In this document: in pieces, positions 42,452 to 49,600 of the stretch
How the letters are laid out: each line of letters starts with the position of its first letter
How positions within the stretch are numbered: position 1 is the first letter of the stretch
DNA from: DATJLY01 sp035532935
Lineage (GTDB): Bacteria; Pseudomonadota; Alphaproteobacteria; ATCC43930; CGMCC-115725
NCBI GenBank assembly: GCA_035532935.1
Contig: DATKQE010000111.1
Coordinates: 28,734 to 92,733, forward strand
Direction: 5' to 3'
Length of the DNA stretch: 64,000 nt
Position numbers and translations under genes: made by a program
Notes under the pieces: model-generated
What the model was told of the DNA's origin: nothing
Database searches by the model: none
What the model saw: the letters and a program-made list of their open reading frames with translations, nothing else

Positions 42452-42648
42452 GACAGGAGAGATCGGGTCTCGACCCGGCGCCGAAGGAGCAACCGCCCCG
42501 GAAACTCTCAGGCAGAAGGACTGTCGGGGAAAGGCGACTCTGGAAAGCAGGCGCGGCGCCGCAAGGCCCGCGCCTCACCGACGAGGTAAACCGGCCGCCC
42601 GCGCGGCGCTTCCGGCCAATCTTTCAGGTCCCAGGACAGAGGGGGCAG
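42452..42648 (+). ncRNA. Tandem glycine riboswitch with Shine-Dalgarno-sequestering platform
   Basis: Two consecutive aptamers lie between the amidinotransferase gene and gcvT. The first has the GCCGAAGGAGCAA core, then ACTCTCAGGCAGAAGGAC and GGCGACTCTGGAAAG, all conserved. The second has CACCGACGAGGTAAACC and TTTCAGGTCCCAGGACAGAGG. Aptamer 2 contains TCCCAGGAC (42629-42637), a perfect 9-base complement of GTCCTGGGA (42674-42682). The latter includes most of the GGGAG ribosome site just before gcvT. Glycine binding would lock the first segment in the aptamer and free the ribosome site, so this is an expected ON switch. Tandem glycine aptamers upstream of gcvT are well known. Confidence 0.95.
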
Positions 42649-42688
42649 CGATCGCATCCGGCGCGGTCCCGTAGTCCTGGGAGAGAAC

Positions 42689-43801
42689 ATGGCTGACGCA
42701 GTCCTCGCACGCACGCCGCTCTACCACCTGCATGTCAGCCTCGGCGCCAAGCTCGTCGAGTTTGCCGGCTATGCGATGCCGTTGCATTACGACCACGGCA
42801 TCCTCGCCGAGCATCTGCACACCCGGGCCCAGGCGGGACTGTTCGACGTTTCGCACATGGGACAGGGGCGGCTCGACGGCGCCGATGCCGCGCGCACGCT
42901 CGAAACGCTGGTGCCGGGCGACATCGTCGGGCTCGCGCCGGGGCGGATGCGCTACACGCTTTTCACCAACGAGGCCGCCGGCATCCTCGACGATCTCATG
43001 GTGATGCAGCGCGGCGACCATCTCTTTCTCGTCGTCAATGCCGCGCGCAAGGAAGCGGATTTCGCCCATCTCGGCCGGCATCTCGCGGCGGTGACGCCGC
43101 TGCGGGATCGCGCGCTGCTGGCGCTGCAAGGCCCGGCGGCGGCGGCCGTGCTCGCCCGGCTTGCCCCGGGCACATCCGGTCTCGCCTTCATGGCGTCGGC
43201 GCTGTTTTCGCTCGCCGACCTGTCCTGCCTCGTCACCCGTTCCGGCTATACCGGCGAGGACGGGTTCGAGATCTCGGTGCCGGCGGACGGCGCCGAGATG
43301 CTCGCGCGCCGCCTTCTGGCCGAGCCCGAGACGATGGCGGTCGGGCTCGGCGCGCGCGATACGCTGCGGCTCGAGGCCGGGCTCTGTCTTTATGGCCATG
43401 ACATCGACGAGACCACGACGCCGATCGAGGCCGATCTCGGCTGGACGATTGCGCCGCGGCGGCGGCAGGACGGCGGCTATCCGGGCGCCGCGGTGGTGGC
43501 GCGGCAATTGCGCGAGGGCACAGCGCGCAAGCGCGTCGGCATCCGGCCGGCCGATCGCGCGCCCGCGCGCGACGGCACCGCGATCGTGGGCGCCGACGGC
43601 GCGCCGATCGGGCGCATCACCAGCGGCGGGTTCGGGCCGTCGCTGGGCGGGCCGGTGGCGATGGGCTATGTCGCCACCTCGCACGCGGCGCCGGGCACGG
43701 CGGTGGGGCTGGTTGTGCGCGGGACCACGCGGCCGGCGCAGATCGTCAAGCTTCCCTTCGTGCCGCATCGCTATCACAGCGGCCGAAATTCTCCGGCGTG
43801 A
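42689..43801 (+). CDS. gcvT: Aminomethyltransferase, T protein of the glycine cleavage system
   Basis: This 370-aa folate enzyme takes the aminomethyl group from the lipoyl arm of GcvH, makes 5,10-methylene-tetrahydrofolate and releases ammonia. It begins with LYHLHVSLGAKLVEFAGYAMP, the usual GcvT opening. DVSHMGQ, GYTGEDGFEI and RDTLRLEAGLCLYGHDI are also present; the last holds the conserved tetrahydrofolate region. ATG 42689 follows the riboswitch-controlled GGGAG site. It is the first of four genes of the operon gcvT-gcvH-gcvPA-gcvPB. Confidence 0.95.
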   Translation: MADAVLARTPLYHLHVSLGAKLVEFAGYAMPLHYDHGILAEHLHTRAQAGLFDVSHMGQGRLDGADAARTLETLVPGDIVGLAPGRMRYTLFTNEAAGILDDLMVMQRGDHLFLVVNAARKEADFAHLGRHLAAVTPLRDRALLALQGPAAAAVLARLAPGTSGLAFMASALFSLADLSCLVTRSGYTGEDGFEISVPADGAEMLARRLLAEPETMAVGLGARDTLRLEAGLCLYGHDIDETTTPIEADLGWTIAPRRRQDGGYPGAAVVARQLREGTARKRVGIRPADRAPARDGTAIVGADGAPIGRITSGGFGPSLGGPVAMGYVATSHAAPGTAVGLVVRGTTRPAQIVKLPFVPHRYHSGRNSPA

Positions 43802-43811
43802 GGGTCATCCG

Positions 43812-44189
43812 ATGAGCGATGTCAGGTACACCAAGACGCATGAATGGGTGCGGGTCGAAGGCGACGAGGCGGTGATCGGCATCACCGACTACGCCCAGAC
43901 CCAGCTCGGCGACGTCGTCTATGTCGAGCTGCCGGAGCCGGGCCGCCGCCTGGAAAAGGACAAGGAGGCGGGCGTGGTCGAATCGGTCAAGGCGGCCAGC
44001 GAGATCTTTGCGCCCGTGTCGGGCGAGGTGAGGGCGGTGAACGCGGCGCTCGCCGAGGACCCCGCACGCGTCAACACCGATGCCGAAGGCGCGGGCTGGT
44101 TCTTCAAGCTCAAGCTGGCGGATGCGACGGAACTGGGCGGCCTGCTCGACGCAGCGGCCTACAAGAAATTCGTCGAAGGGCTGGCGTGA
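43812..44189 (+). CDS. gcvH: Glycine cleavage system H protein
   Basis: This 125-aa lipoyl carrier shuttles the aminomethyl intermediate between the P and T proteins. Lys60 in VVESVKAASEI is the lipoylation site, with the surrounding ESVKAA pattern characteristic of GcvH. The start is ATG 43812, 10 bases after gcvT. The TGA overlaps the gcvPA ATG by one base (TGATG). Length and sequence are ordinary. Confidence 0.97.
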   Translation: MSDVRYTKTHEWVRVEGDEAVIGITDYAQTQLGDVVYVELPEPGRRLEKDKEAGVVESVKAASEIFAPVSGEVRAVNAALAEDPARVNTDAEGAGWFFKLKLADATELGGLLDAAAYKKFVEGLA

Positions 44190-45535
44190 TGCGCTATCTC
44201 TCGCTCACCGACGATGACCGCCGCGTCATGCTCGCGACGATCGGCGCCGCCCGCATCGACGATCTCTATCGCGACGTCCCGACCGACGCGCTGCTCGACC
44301 GGCCGCTCGACCTGCCGTGCGGCATGGGCGAGCTTGCGGTCGAGCGCGCGCTCGCCACGCTGGCGGCGCGGAACGTCGCCGCCGGCTCCGTCCCGTTCTT
44401 TCTCGGCGCCGGAACCTATCGCCACCATGTCCCCGCGGCGGTCGACTACATCGTGCAGCGCGGCGAGTTCCTGACCTCCTACACGCCCTATCAGCCCGAG
44501 ATCGCGCAGGGAACGCTGCAGGCGCTGTTCGAGTACCAGACCCAGCTCGCGCTCATCACCGGCATGGATGTGGCGAACGCCTCGCTCTATGACGGCGCGA
44601 CGGCGACGGCCGAGGCGGCGATGATGGCGAATCGCCTCACGCGCCGGAAGAAGGTGATCCTGGGCGGCGGCCTGCATCCGCATTATGCCGAGACGGTCGC
44701 GACCTATGCGCATTTCAACGGCTTTACCGTCGTCGCCCGTCCACCCGATCCTGCCGCATCCGACGATCCCGCCGTGCTGATCGACGGCGAGACCTCGTGC
44801 GTCATCGTCCAGAACCCGGGCATCTTCGGACAGGTCCGCGATTTCGGCGCGCTCGCAGCATCCTGCCACAAGGCCGGCGCGCTCATGGTCGTCGTCGTCG
44901 CCGAGGCCGTGTCGCTCGGCCTCGTCAAGCCGCCGGGCGCGATGGCCGCCGACATCGTCGCCGGCGAGGGCCAGTCGCTTGGCAACGCGATAGGATTCGG
45001 CGGGCCGCATCTCGGGCTCTTCGCGACGCGCGATCACCATATGCGGCAGATGCCGGGCCGGCTCGTGGGCGAGACCCACGACGCCGAGGGCCGCCGCGGC
45101 TATGTGCTGACGCTGTCGGCGCGCGAACAGCATATCCGCCGCGAGAAGGCGACGAGCAACATCTGCACCAATTCCGGCCTGTGTGCGCTGGGCTTTGCCG
45201 CGCATCTGGCATTGCTCGGCGAGAGCGGATTCACGCGCCTGGCGGCGCTCAACCACGCCGCCGCCGTCGCGCTCGCCGAGCGGCTCGAGGGCGTGCCCGG
45301 GGTGCGGATCGTCAACGACAGCTTCTTCAACGAGTTCACGCTGCGTCTGCCGCGTCAGGCCGCGGCGGTGGTCGATGCGCTCGCCGCCAAGGGCGTGCTC
45401 GCGGGCGTGCCGGCAAGCCGGTTCTGGCCCGACCGGCCCGAGCTTGCCGATCTGCTGCTGGTGGCGGCGACGGAAACCAACACCGAGGCCGAGATGGACA
45501 ACTTCGCCGCCGCCTTGCGGGAGCAACTCCGATGA
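44189..45535 (+). CDS. gcvPA: Glycine dehydrogenase (decarboxylating), subunit 1
   Basis: This 448-aa protein is the N-terminal half of the glycine decarboxylase P protein, in the split form found in many bacteria. It supplies part of the active site but not the PLP lysine. Family segments include LPCGMGELAVERAL near the start, GAGTYRHHVPAAVDYI, TSYTPYQPEIAQGTLQALFEYQT and SLYDGATATAEAAM. It overlaps gcvH by one base and gcvPB by four, so the subunits are made in equal amounts. Confidence 0.96.
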   Translation: MRYLSLTDDDRRVMLATIGAARIDDLYRDVPTDALLDRPLDLPCGMGELAVERALATLAARNVAAGSVPFFLGAGTYRHHVPAAVDYIVQRGEFLTSYTPYQPEIAQGTLQALFEYQTQLALITGMDVANASLYDGATATAEAAMMANRLTRRKKVILGGGLHPHYAETVATYAHFNGFTVVARPPDPAASDDPAVLIDGETSCVIVQNPGIFGQVRDFGALAASCHKAGALMVVVVAEAVSLGLVKPPGAMAADIVAGEGQSLGNAIGFGGPHLGLFATRDHHMRQMPGRLVGETHDAEGRRGYVLTLSAREQHIRREKATSNICTNSGLCALGFAAHLALLGESGFTRLAALNHAAAVALAERLEGVPGVRIVNDSFFNEFTLRLPRQAAAVVDALAAKGVLAGVPASRFWPDRPELADLLLVAATETNTEAEMDNFAAALREQLR

Positions 45536-47079
45536 GCGATTGGAGCCGGGCGGTCTCGGGCTTCGCGGCCGAAGCGGATACCGGCGACGGGCACCGCAAC
45601 CGCGGCCTCGAAATCGAGGAGCTGCTGCTGTTCGAGCAGGACGCGCCCGGCCGCTCCGGCGTCGATTGGCCCGAGCCGCCGGCGGTCGCCGACCGGCTCG
45701 GCGGCATGCGGCGCGAGGGCGCGATCGGGCTGCCGGGATTGAGCGAGCCGCAGGTCATCCGCCACTACACCAGGCTGTCGCAGAAGAACTATGGCATCGA
45801 TACCGGCATCTATCCCCTGGGCTCGTGCACCATGAAGCACAACCCGCGCCTCAACGAGAAGATGGCGCGGCTACCGGGGTTCGCCGATCTCCATCCGCTG
45901 CAGCCGCCGGCGACGGTCAAAGGCGCGCTTGCCCTCATCGACACGCTGGCGCATTGGCTCAAGGCGCTGACCGGCATGCCGGCGGTGGCGATGTCGCCGG
46001 CGGCGGGCGCGCATGGCGAACTGTGCGGCATGATGTGCATCCATGCGGCGCTCGAGGCGCGCGGCGAGCGGCGCAAGCGCGTGCTGGTGCCGGAATCGGC
46101 GCATGGCACCAATCCGGCAACCGCGGCGACCTGCGGCTACGCGGTCGATCCCATTCCCGCCGGCGATGCGGGCCGGGTCGATCTCGCGGCGCTCCGGGCG
46201 AAGCTCGGGCCCGATGTCGCGGCGATCATGCTGACCAGCCCCAACACCTGCGGCCTGTTCGAAAGCGAGATGCGCGCGATCGCCGCGGCGGTGCACGGCG
46301 CAGGCGCGTTCTTCTATCTCGACGGCGCCAATTTCAACGCGCTCATGGGGCGGGTGCGGCCCGGCGATCTCGGCATCGATGCCATGCACCTCAATCTGCA
46401 CAAGACTTTCTCGACCCCGCATGGCGGCGGCGGACCCGGCAGCGGGCCGGTGGTGCTGGCCGAAAGCCTGGCGCGGTTCGCGCCGCTGCCGTGGCTGGTC
46501 CACGACGGCGACGGCTTCCGGCTGATCGAGCACGCGGAGGGCGAGGCCGCCGCGACGATCGGGCGGATCAAGGGCTTCCACGGCCAGATAGGCATGTTCG
46601 TGCGCGCCCTGGCCTTCATCATGAGCCACGGCGCGGACGGACTGCGCCAGGCCTCGGGCGACGCCGTGCTCAATGCCAATTACGTCCTCGCCTCGCTCCA
46701 GGACGTGCTTACGGCGTCATATCCCGGCCCGGCGATGCACGAGGTGCTGTTCGACGACCGCTTCCTGCACGACACCGGCGTCTCCACGCTCGATTTCGCC
46801 AAGGCGATGATCGACGAGGGGTTCCATCCGATGACGATGTATTTCCCGCTCATCGTCCACGGCGCGCTCCTGGTCGAGCCGACCGAGAACGAAAGCAAGG
46901 CGGGTCTCGATCGCTTCATCGCAGTGATGCGCAGCCTCGCCGAGCGCGCCAAGGCGGGCGAGGCGGAATTCTTCCACACGGCGCCGCATCTGGCGCCGCG
47001 CCGCCGCCTCGACGAGACCGCGGCGGCACGCAAGCCGGTGCTCCGCTGGCGCAAGCCGGCGCAGGCAGCGGCGGAGTGA
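45532..47079 (+). CDS. gcvPB: Glycine dehydrogenase (decarboxylating), subunit 2
   Basis: This 515-aa subunit carries the PLP cofactor on Lys291 in NLHKTFSTPHGGGGPG, the motif that identifies the P protein. Other strong matches are YPLGSCTMKHNPRLNE, AHGTNPATA and NTCGLFE. It decarboxylates glycine with GcvPA and passes the methylamine group to GcvH. The operon has no gcvL (lipoamide dehydrogenase), which can be provided elsewhere. It ends 60 bases before a convergent FAH gene, with an 11-bp hairpin in between. Confidence 0.96.
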   Translation: MSDWSRAVSGFAAEADTGDGHRNRGLEIEELLLFEQDAPGRSGVDWPEPPAVADRLGGMRREGAIGLPGLSEPQVIRHYTRLSQKNYGIDTGIYPLGSCTMKHNPRLNEKMARLPGFADLHPLQPPATVKGALALIDTLAHWLKALTGMPAVAMSPAAGAHGELCGMMCIHAALEARGERRKRVLVPESAHGTNPATAATCGYAVDPIPAGDAGRVDLAALRAKLGPDVAAIMLTSPNTCGLFESEMRAIAAAVHGAGAFFYLDGANFNALMGRVRPGDLGIDAMHLNLHKTFSTPHGGGGPGSGPVVLAESLARFAPLPWLVHDGDGFRLIEHAEGEAAATIGRIKGFHGQIGMFVRALAFIMSHGADGLRQASGDAVLNANYVLASLQDVLTASYPGPAMHEVLFDDRFLHDTGVSTLDFAKAMIDEGFHPMTMYFPLIVHGALLVEPTENESKAGLDRFIAVMRSLAERAKAGEAEFFHTAPHLAPRRRLDETAAARKPVLRWRKPAQAAAE

Positions 47080-47102
47080 AAACGAACGTGCTGGCACCCT
47101 GC

Positions 47103-47132
47103 GCCCTTCGACGTCGCGCGCCGTCGAAGGGC
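47103..47132. terminator. Perfect 11-bp inverted repeat between convergent gcvPB and FAH genes
   Basis: Arms GCCCTTCGACG (47103-47113) and CGTCGAAGGGC (47122-47132) are exact complements with an 8-base loop. It sits 24 bases past the gcvPB stop and just after the end of the opposing gene, so it can serve both as a terminator-like barrier. There is no T-run on either side. Confidence 0.6.
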
Positions 47133-47139
47133 ACGCCGC

Positions 47140-48072
47140 TCATCCCGTCTTCGGCCGATGCCGCCGCACCGCTTCGGGGTTGGTGGAATCGGCGCCCATG
47201 TAAACGCCGCGCTCCCATGTGCGTTTCAGGGGATCGACGACGTTCAAGCTCATCTTGCCGATGCGCTCGAGCTCGAACTCGACCGTCTCGCCGTCCTGGA
47301 GCGCGCCCAGCCCCTCGTGATTGGTGCCGCAGGCGATGATGTCGCCCGAGTTGAGCGTCATCACCGTGGTCGCGAACTCGATCAGCTCGGGCACGGGGTG
47401 CTCCATGTCGTCGGTGTTGTAGTCGTGGCGGAGCTGGCCGTTGTTCCAGAAGCGGATGCGCAGATCGTTGGGATTGGGAATCTCGTCGGCGGTGGTGATG
47501 CAGGGGCCCAAGGGCGCGAAGGTATCGAACGACTTGCCGAGCCAGCTTCCGGTCTTCCAGGTGCGCCTTCCGTCGCCGCGCGCGGAGACATCGATCATGC
47601 CGGTATAGCCGAACACGGCGCTGCGCCAGTTGTCGCGCTTCACCATCTTGGCCGGGCCCTTGATGACGATCGCGAGTTCCGCCTCGTGCATGAAGATCCA
47701 CGGCTCGGTGAATTCGGGCAGCACGATGGTGTCGCCGGGTCCGATCACGGCCTCGGAATTCTTGAGGAACATGTTGAGGGGCCGCGCCTCGCGCTGCGCG
47801 TGCTCCCAGTAATTGGCGATGCAGGCGAGGATCTTGCCGGGACGCGGCAGCGGCGCGCGCAGTCGCACCTCGGCGAGCGGCAGCGCCTTGCCCTCGCGCG
47901 CGAACAATTCGAGCCGCGGCTTCAGCGCGGCGAAATCGTCGATGATCCCTTCCATGGTGAGTTCCGGCGTGTAGCTTTGCCGCACCGCCTCGGCGATGCT
48001 CACCACGCCCCGCTCGGTCAGAAGGCCGGGGCGGATCGCCTTGTCGCCGCTCTCGAACAGGACCAGCTTCAC
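47140..48072 (-). CDS. Fumarylacetoacetate hydrolase (FAH) family protein
   Basis: This 310-aa enzyme belongs to the FAH/2-keto-pentenoate hydratase group, which cleaves or hydrates diketo or enol acids from aromatic breakdown. Metal-site residues are in FMHEAELAIVIKG (Glu-x-Glu) and GYTGMIDVSARGD (Asp). I preferred GTG 48072 with GGAGG 7 bases upstream; ATG 48084 would add MEAR. It is transcribed divergently from the CoxM-CoxS-CoxL block and may act later in the same pathway. Confidence 0.9.
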   Translation of the reverse strand: MKLVLFESGDKAIRPGLLTERGVVSIAEAVRQSYTPELTMEGIIDDFAALKPRLELFAREGKALPLAEVRLRAPLPRPGKILACIANYWEHAQREARPLNMFLKNSEAVIGPGDTIVLPEFTEPWIFMHEAELAIVIKGPAKMVKRDNWRSAVFGYTGMIDVSARGDGRRTWKTGSWLGKSFDTFAPLGPCITTADEIPNPNDLRIRFWNNGQLRHDYNTDDMEHPVPELIEFATTVMTLNSGDIIACGTNHEGLGALQDGETVEFELERIGKMSLNVVDPLKRTWERGVYMGADSTNPEAVRRHRPKTG

Positions 48073-48208
48073 CCTCGCCTCCATCGCGCCGAAATCGCGG
48101 CGGCGACCTTGCGCCGGGGCATGGGCGCGGTCAAGCCCGCGCTTCCTTGACAGGCCCTGCGCGCGCTAAGCTCCGGCCCATGAGTAAGGGACGCGCCGGT
48201 CGCAGACG

Positions 48209-49093
48209 ATGAAGGCGGCGGATTTCGATTACGAGTGCCCGGCCTCCATCGATGCGGTGTGTGGCCGCCTCGCCGAGGCCGCGGGCGAGGCGAAGATCAT
48301 CGCCGGCGGGCAGACGCTGGTGCCGCTCATGGCGATGCGGCTGGCGCGGCCGGCGCTGCTCCTTGACATCAACCGCATCGCCGCGCTGCACGGGATCGCC
48401 GATGCGGGCGATCACGTCGTCGTGCGCGCCGCGACGCGGCAGGCGGCGGCGCTCGCGCATGAAACGGTGCGTGCCCGCGTGCCGCTTCTTGCCAAGGCGC
48501 TCGGATTCGTCGGCCATGTCCAGACCCGCAACCGCGGCACGATCGGCGGCAGCCTCGCGCACGCCGACCCGGCAGCCGAGATCGTCCTCGCCGCGCTCGC
48601 GCTCGATGCCGAGATCGAGGCGCGTTCGGTTTCCGGCACGCGCACGATGGCGCTCGCCGGCTTCGTCACCGGGCCGATGGAGACGGTGCTGGCGCCCGCG
48701 GAATGCATGACCGCGATCCGCTTTCCGGTGTGGCGTGATGCCGGCGCGCTCGGCACCGGGTTCCAGGAAGTAAGCATCCGGCAAAGCGATTTCGCGCTTG
48801 CGGCCGCGGCGGCGCAGGTGGTGCTCGATCAAGCCGGCGTATGCCGGCGCGCAGCGGTCGCGGTCGGTGGCGCCGATGCGACTCCCACCCGCATGGCAGA
48901 TGCCGAGGCGCGGCTCATCGGCACGCGGCTCGACGACGACGACATTGCGGCGGCCGCTTCGCTGGCGCGTGCCGCGCTGGCGCCGCTCGCCGATCTTCAC
49001 GCCTCGCCGCTCTATCGCCGCCGTGTCGCCGGCGCGCTGGTCGCGCGCGCGCTCGCCGAGGCGAAGGGCGAGGCCGTCAGGGGCAAGGGTTGA
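48209..49093 (+). CDS. FAD-binding subunit of xanthine dehydrogenase/CoxM family
   Basis: This 294-aa flavoprotein is the medium subunit of the second complete molybdenum hydroxylase in the window. Its FAD motifs are AGGQTLVPLMAMR and NRGTIGGSLAHADP, both canonical, followed by the CoxM C-terminal domain. It is the first gene of the M-S-L operon with the FeS gene starting directly after it. The order M-S-L is typical for CoxLMS-type enzymes. The electron acceptor is unknown. Confidence 0.94.
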   Translation: MKAADFDYECPASIDAVCGRLAEAAGEAKIIAGGQTLVPLMAMRLARPALLLDINRIAALHGIADAGDHVVVRAATRQAAALAHETVRARVPLLAKALGFVGHVQTRNRGTIGGSLAHADPAAEIVLAALALDAEIEARSVSGTRTMALAGFVTGPMETVLAPAECMTAIRFPVWRDAGALGTGFQEVSIRQSDFALAAAAAQVVLDQAGVCRRAAVAVGGADATPTRMADAEARLIGTRLDDDDIAAAASLARAALAPLADLHASPLYRRRVAGALVARALAEAKGEAVRGKG

Positions 49094-49600
49094 ATGTCGC
49101 AGCACGAGATCACCCTCACGGTCAACGGCACGGCGCGCCGGGCGACGGTCCCGGCGCGGCAAACGCTGGTCGATTTCCTGCGCGACACGCTGCGCCTCAC
49201 CGGGACGCATGTCGGCTGCGAGCACGGTGTGTGCGGCGCCTGCTCGGTGCTGCTCGACGGCAAGCCGGTGCGCTCGTGCCTCATCTTCGCGGTCCAGGCC
49301 GAGGGCGCCGCGGTCGTCACGGTCGAGGGTCTGGCGCCCGATCCCGAGGGGCTGAGCGTGCTGCAGGATTCGTTCTGGGAGATGCACGGGCTGCAATGCG
49401 GCTATTGCACGCCGGGGATGCTGATCGCCGCGCACGCCCTGCTGCAGCAGACGCTCGAGCCCTCCGAGGCCGAGATTCGCGAGGCGATCGGCGGCAATCT
49501 CTGCCGCTGCACCGGCTACAAGCCGATCGTCGAGGCGATCGCGCTCGCGGCGCGGCGCCTGCGCGGCGCCAATGTGCCGGAGGGCCGTGATGGCGGCTGA
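49094..49600 (+). CDS. 2Fe-2S subunit of xanthine dehydrogenase/CoxS family
   Basis: This 168-aa subunit has the two 2Fe-2S sites intact. Cys42, Cys47, Cys50 and Cys62 (CEHGVCGAC) form the ferredoxin-like cluster, and Cys102, Cys105, Cys137 and Cys139 (CGYCTPG and CRCTGY) form the second. It starts immediately after the CoxM stop codon and overlaps the large-subunit start by 11 bases. It is closely similar to the FeS subunit at 15866, but the two are in separate operons. Confidence 0.95.
   Translation: MSQHEITLTVNGTARRATVPARQTLVDFLRDTLRLTGTHVGCEHGVCGACSVLLDGKPVRSCLIFAVQAEGAAVVTVEGLAPDPEGLSVLQDSFWEMHGLQCGYCTPGMLIAAHALLQQTLEPSEAEIREAIGGNLCRCTGYKPIVEAIALAARRLRGANVPEGRDGG

Noticed and set aside
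44797..47079. Plus-strand frames that read through parts of gcvPA and gcvPB as one 760-residue protein
   Set aside because: The first part is Arg-rich shadow sequence. The true genes gcvPA and gcvPB have ribosome sites, ATGA overlap and complete motifs, so only those are kept.
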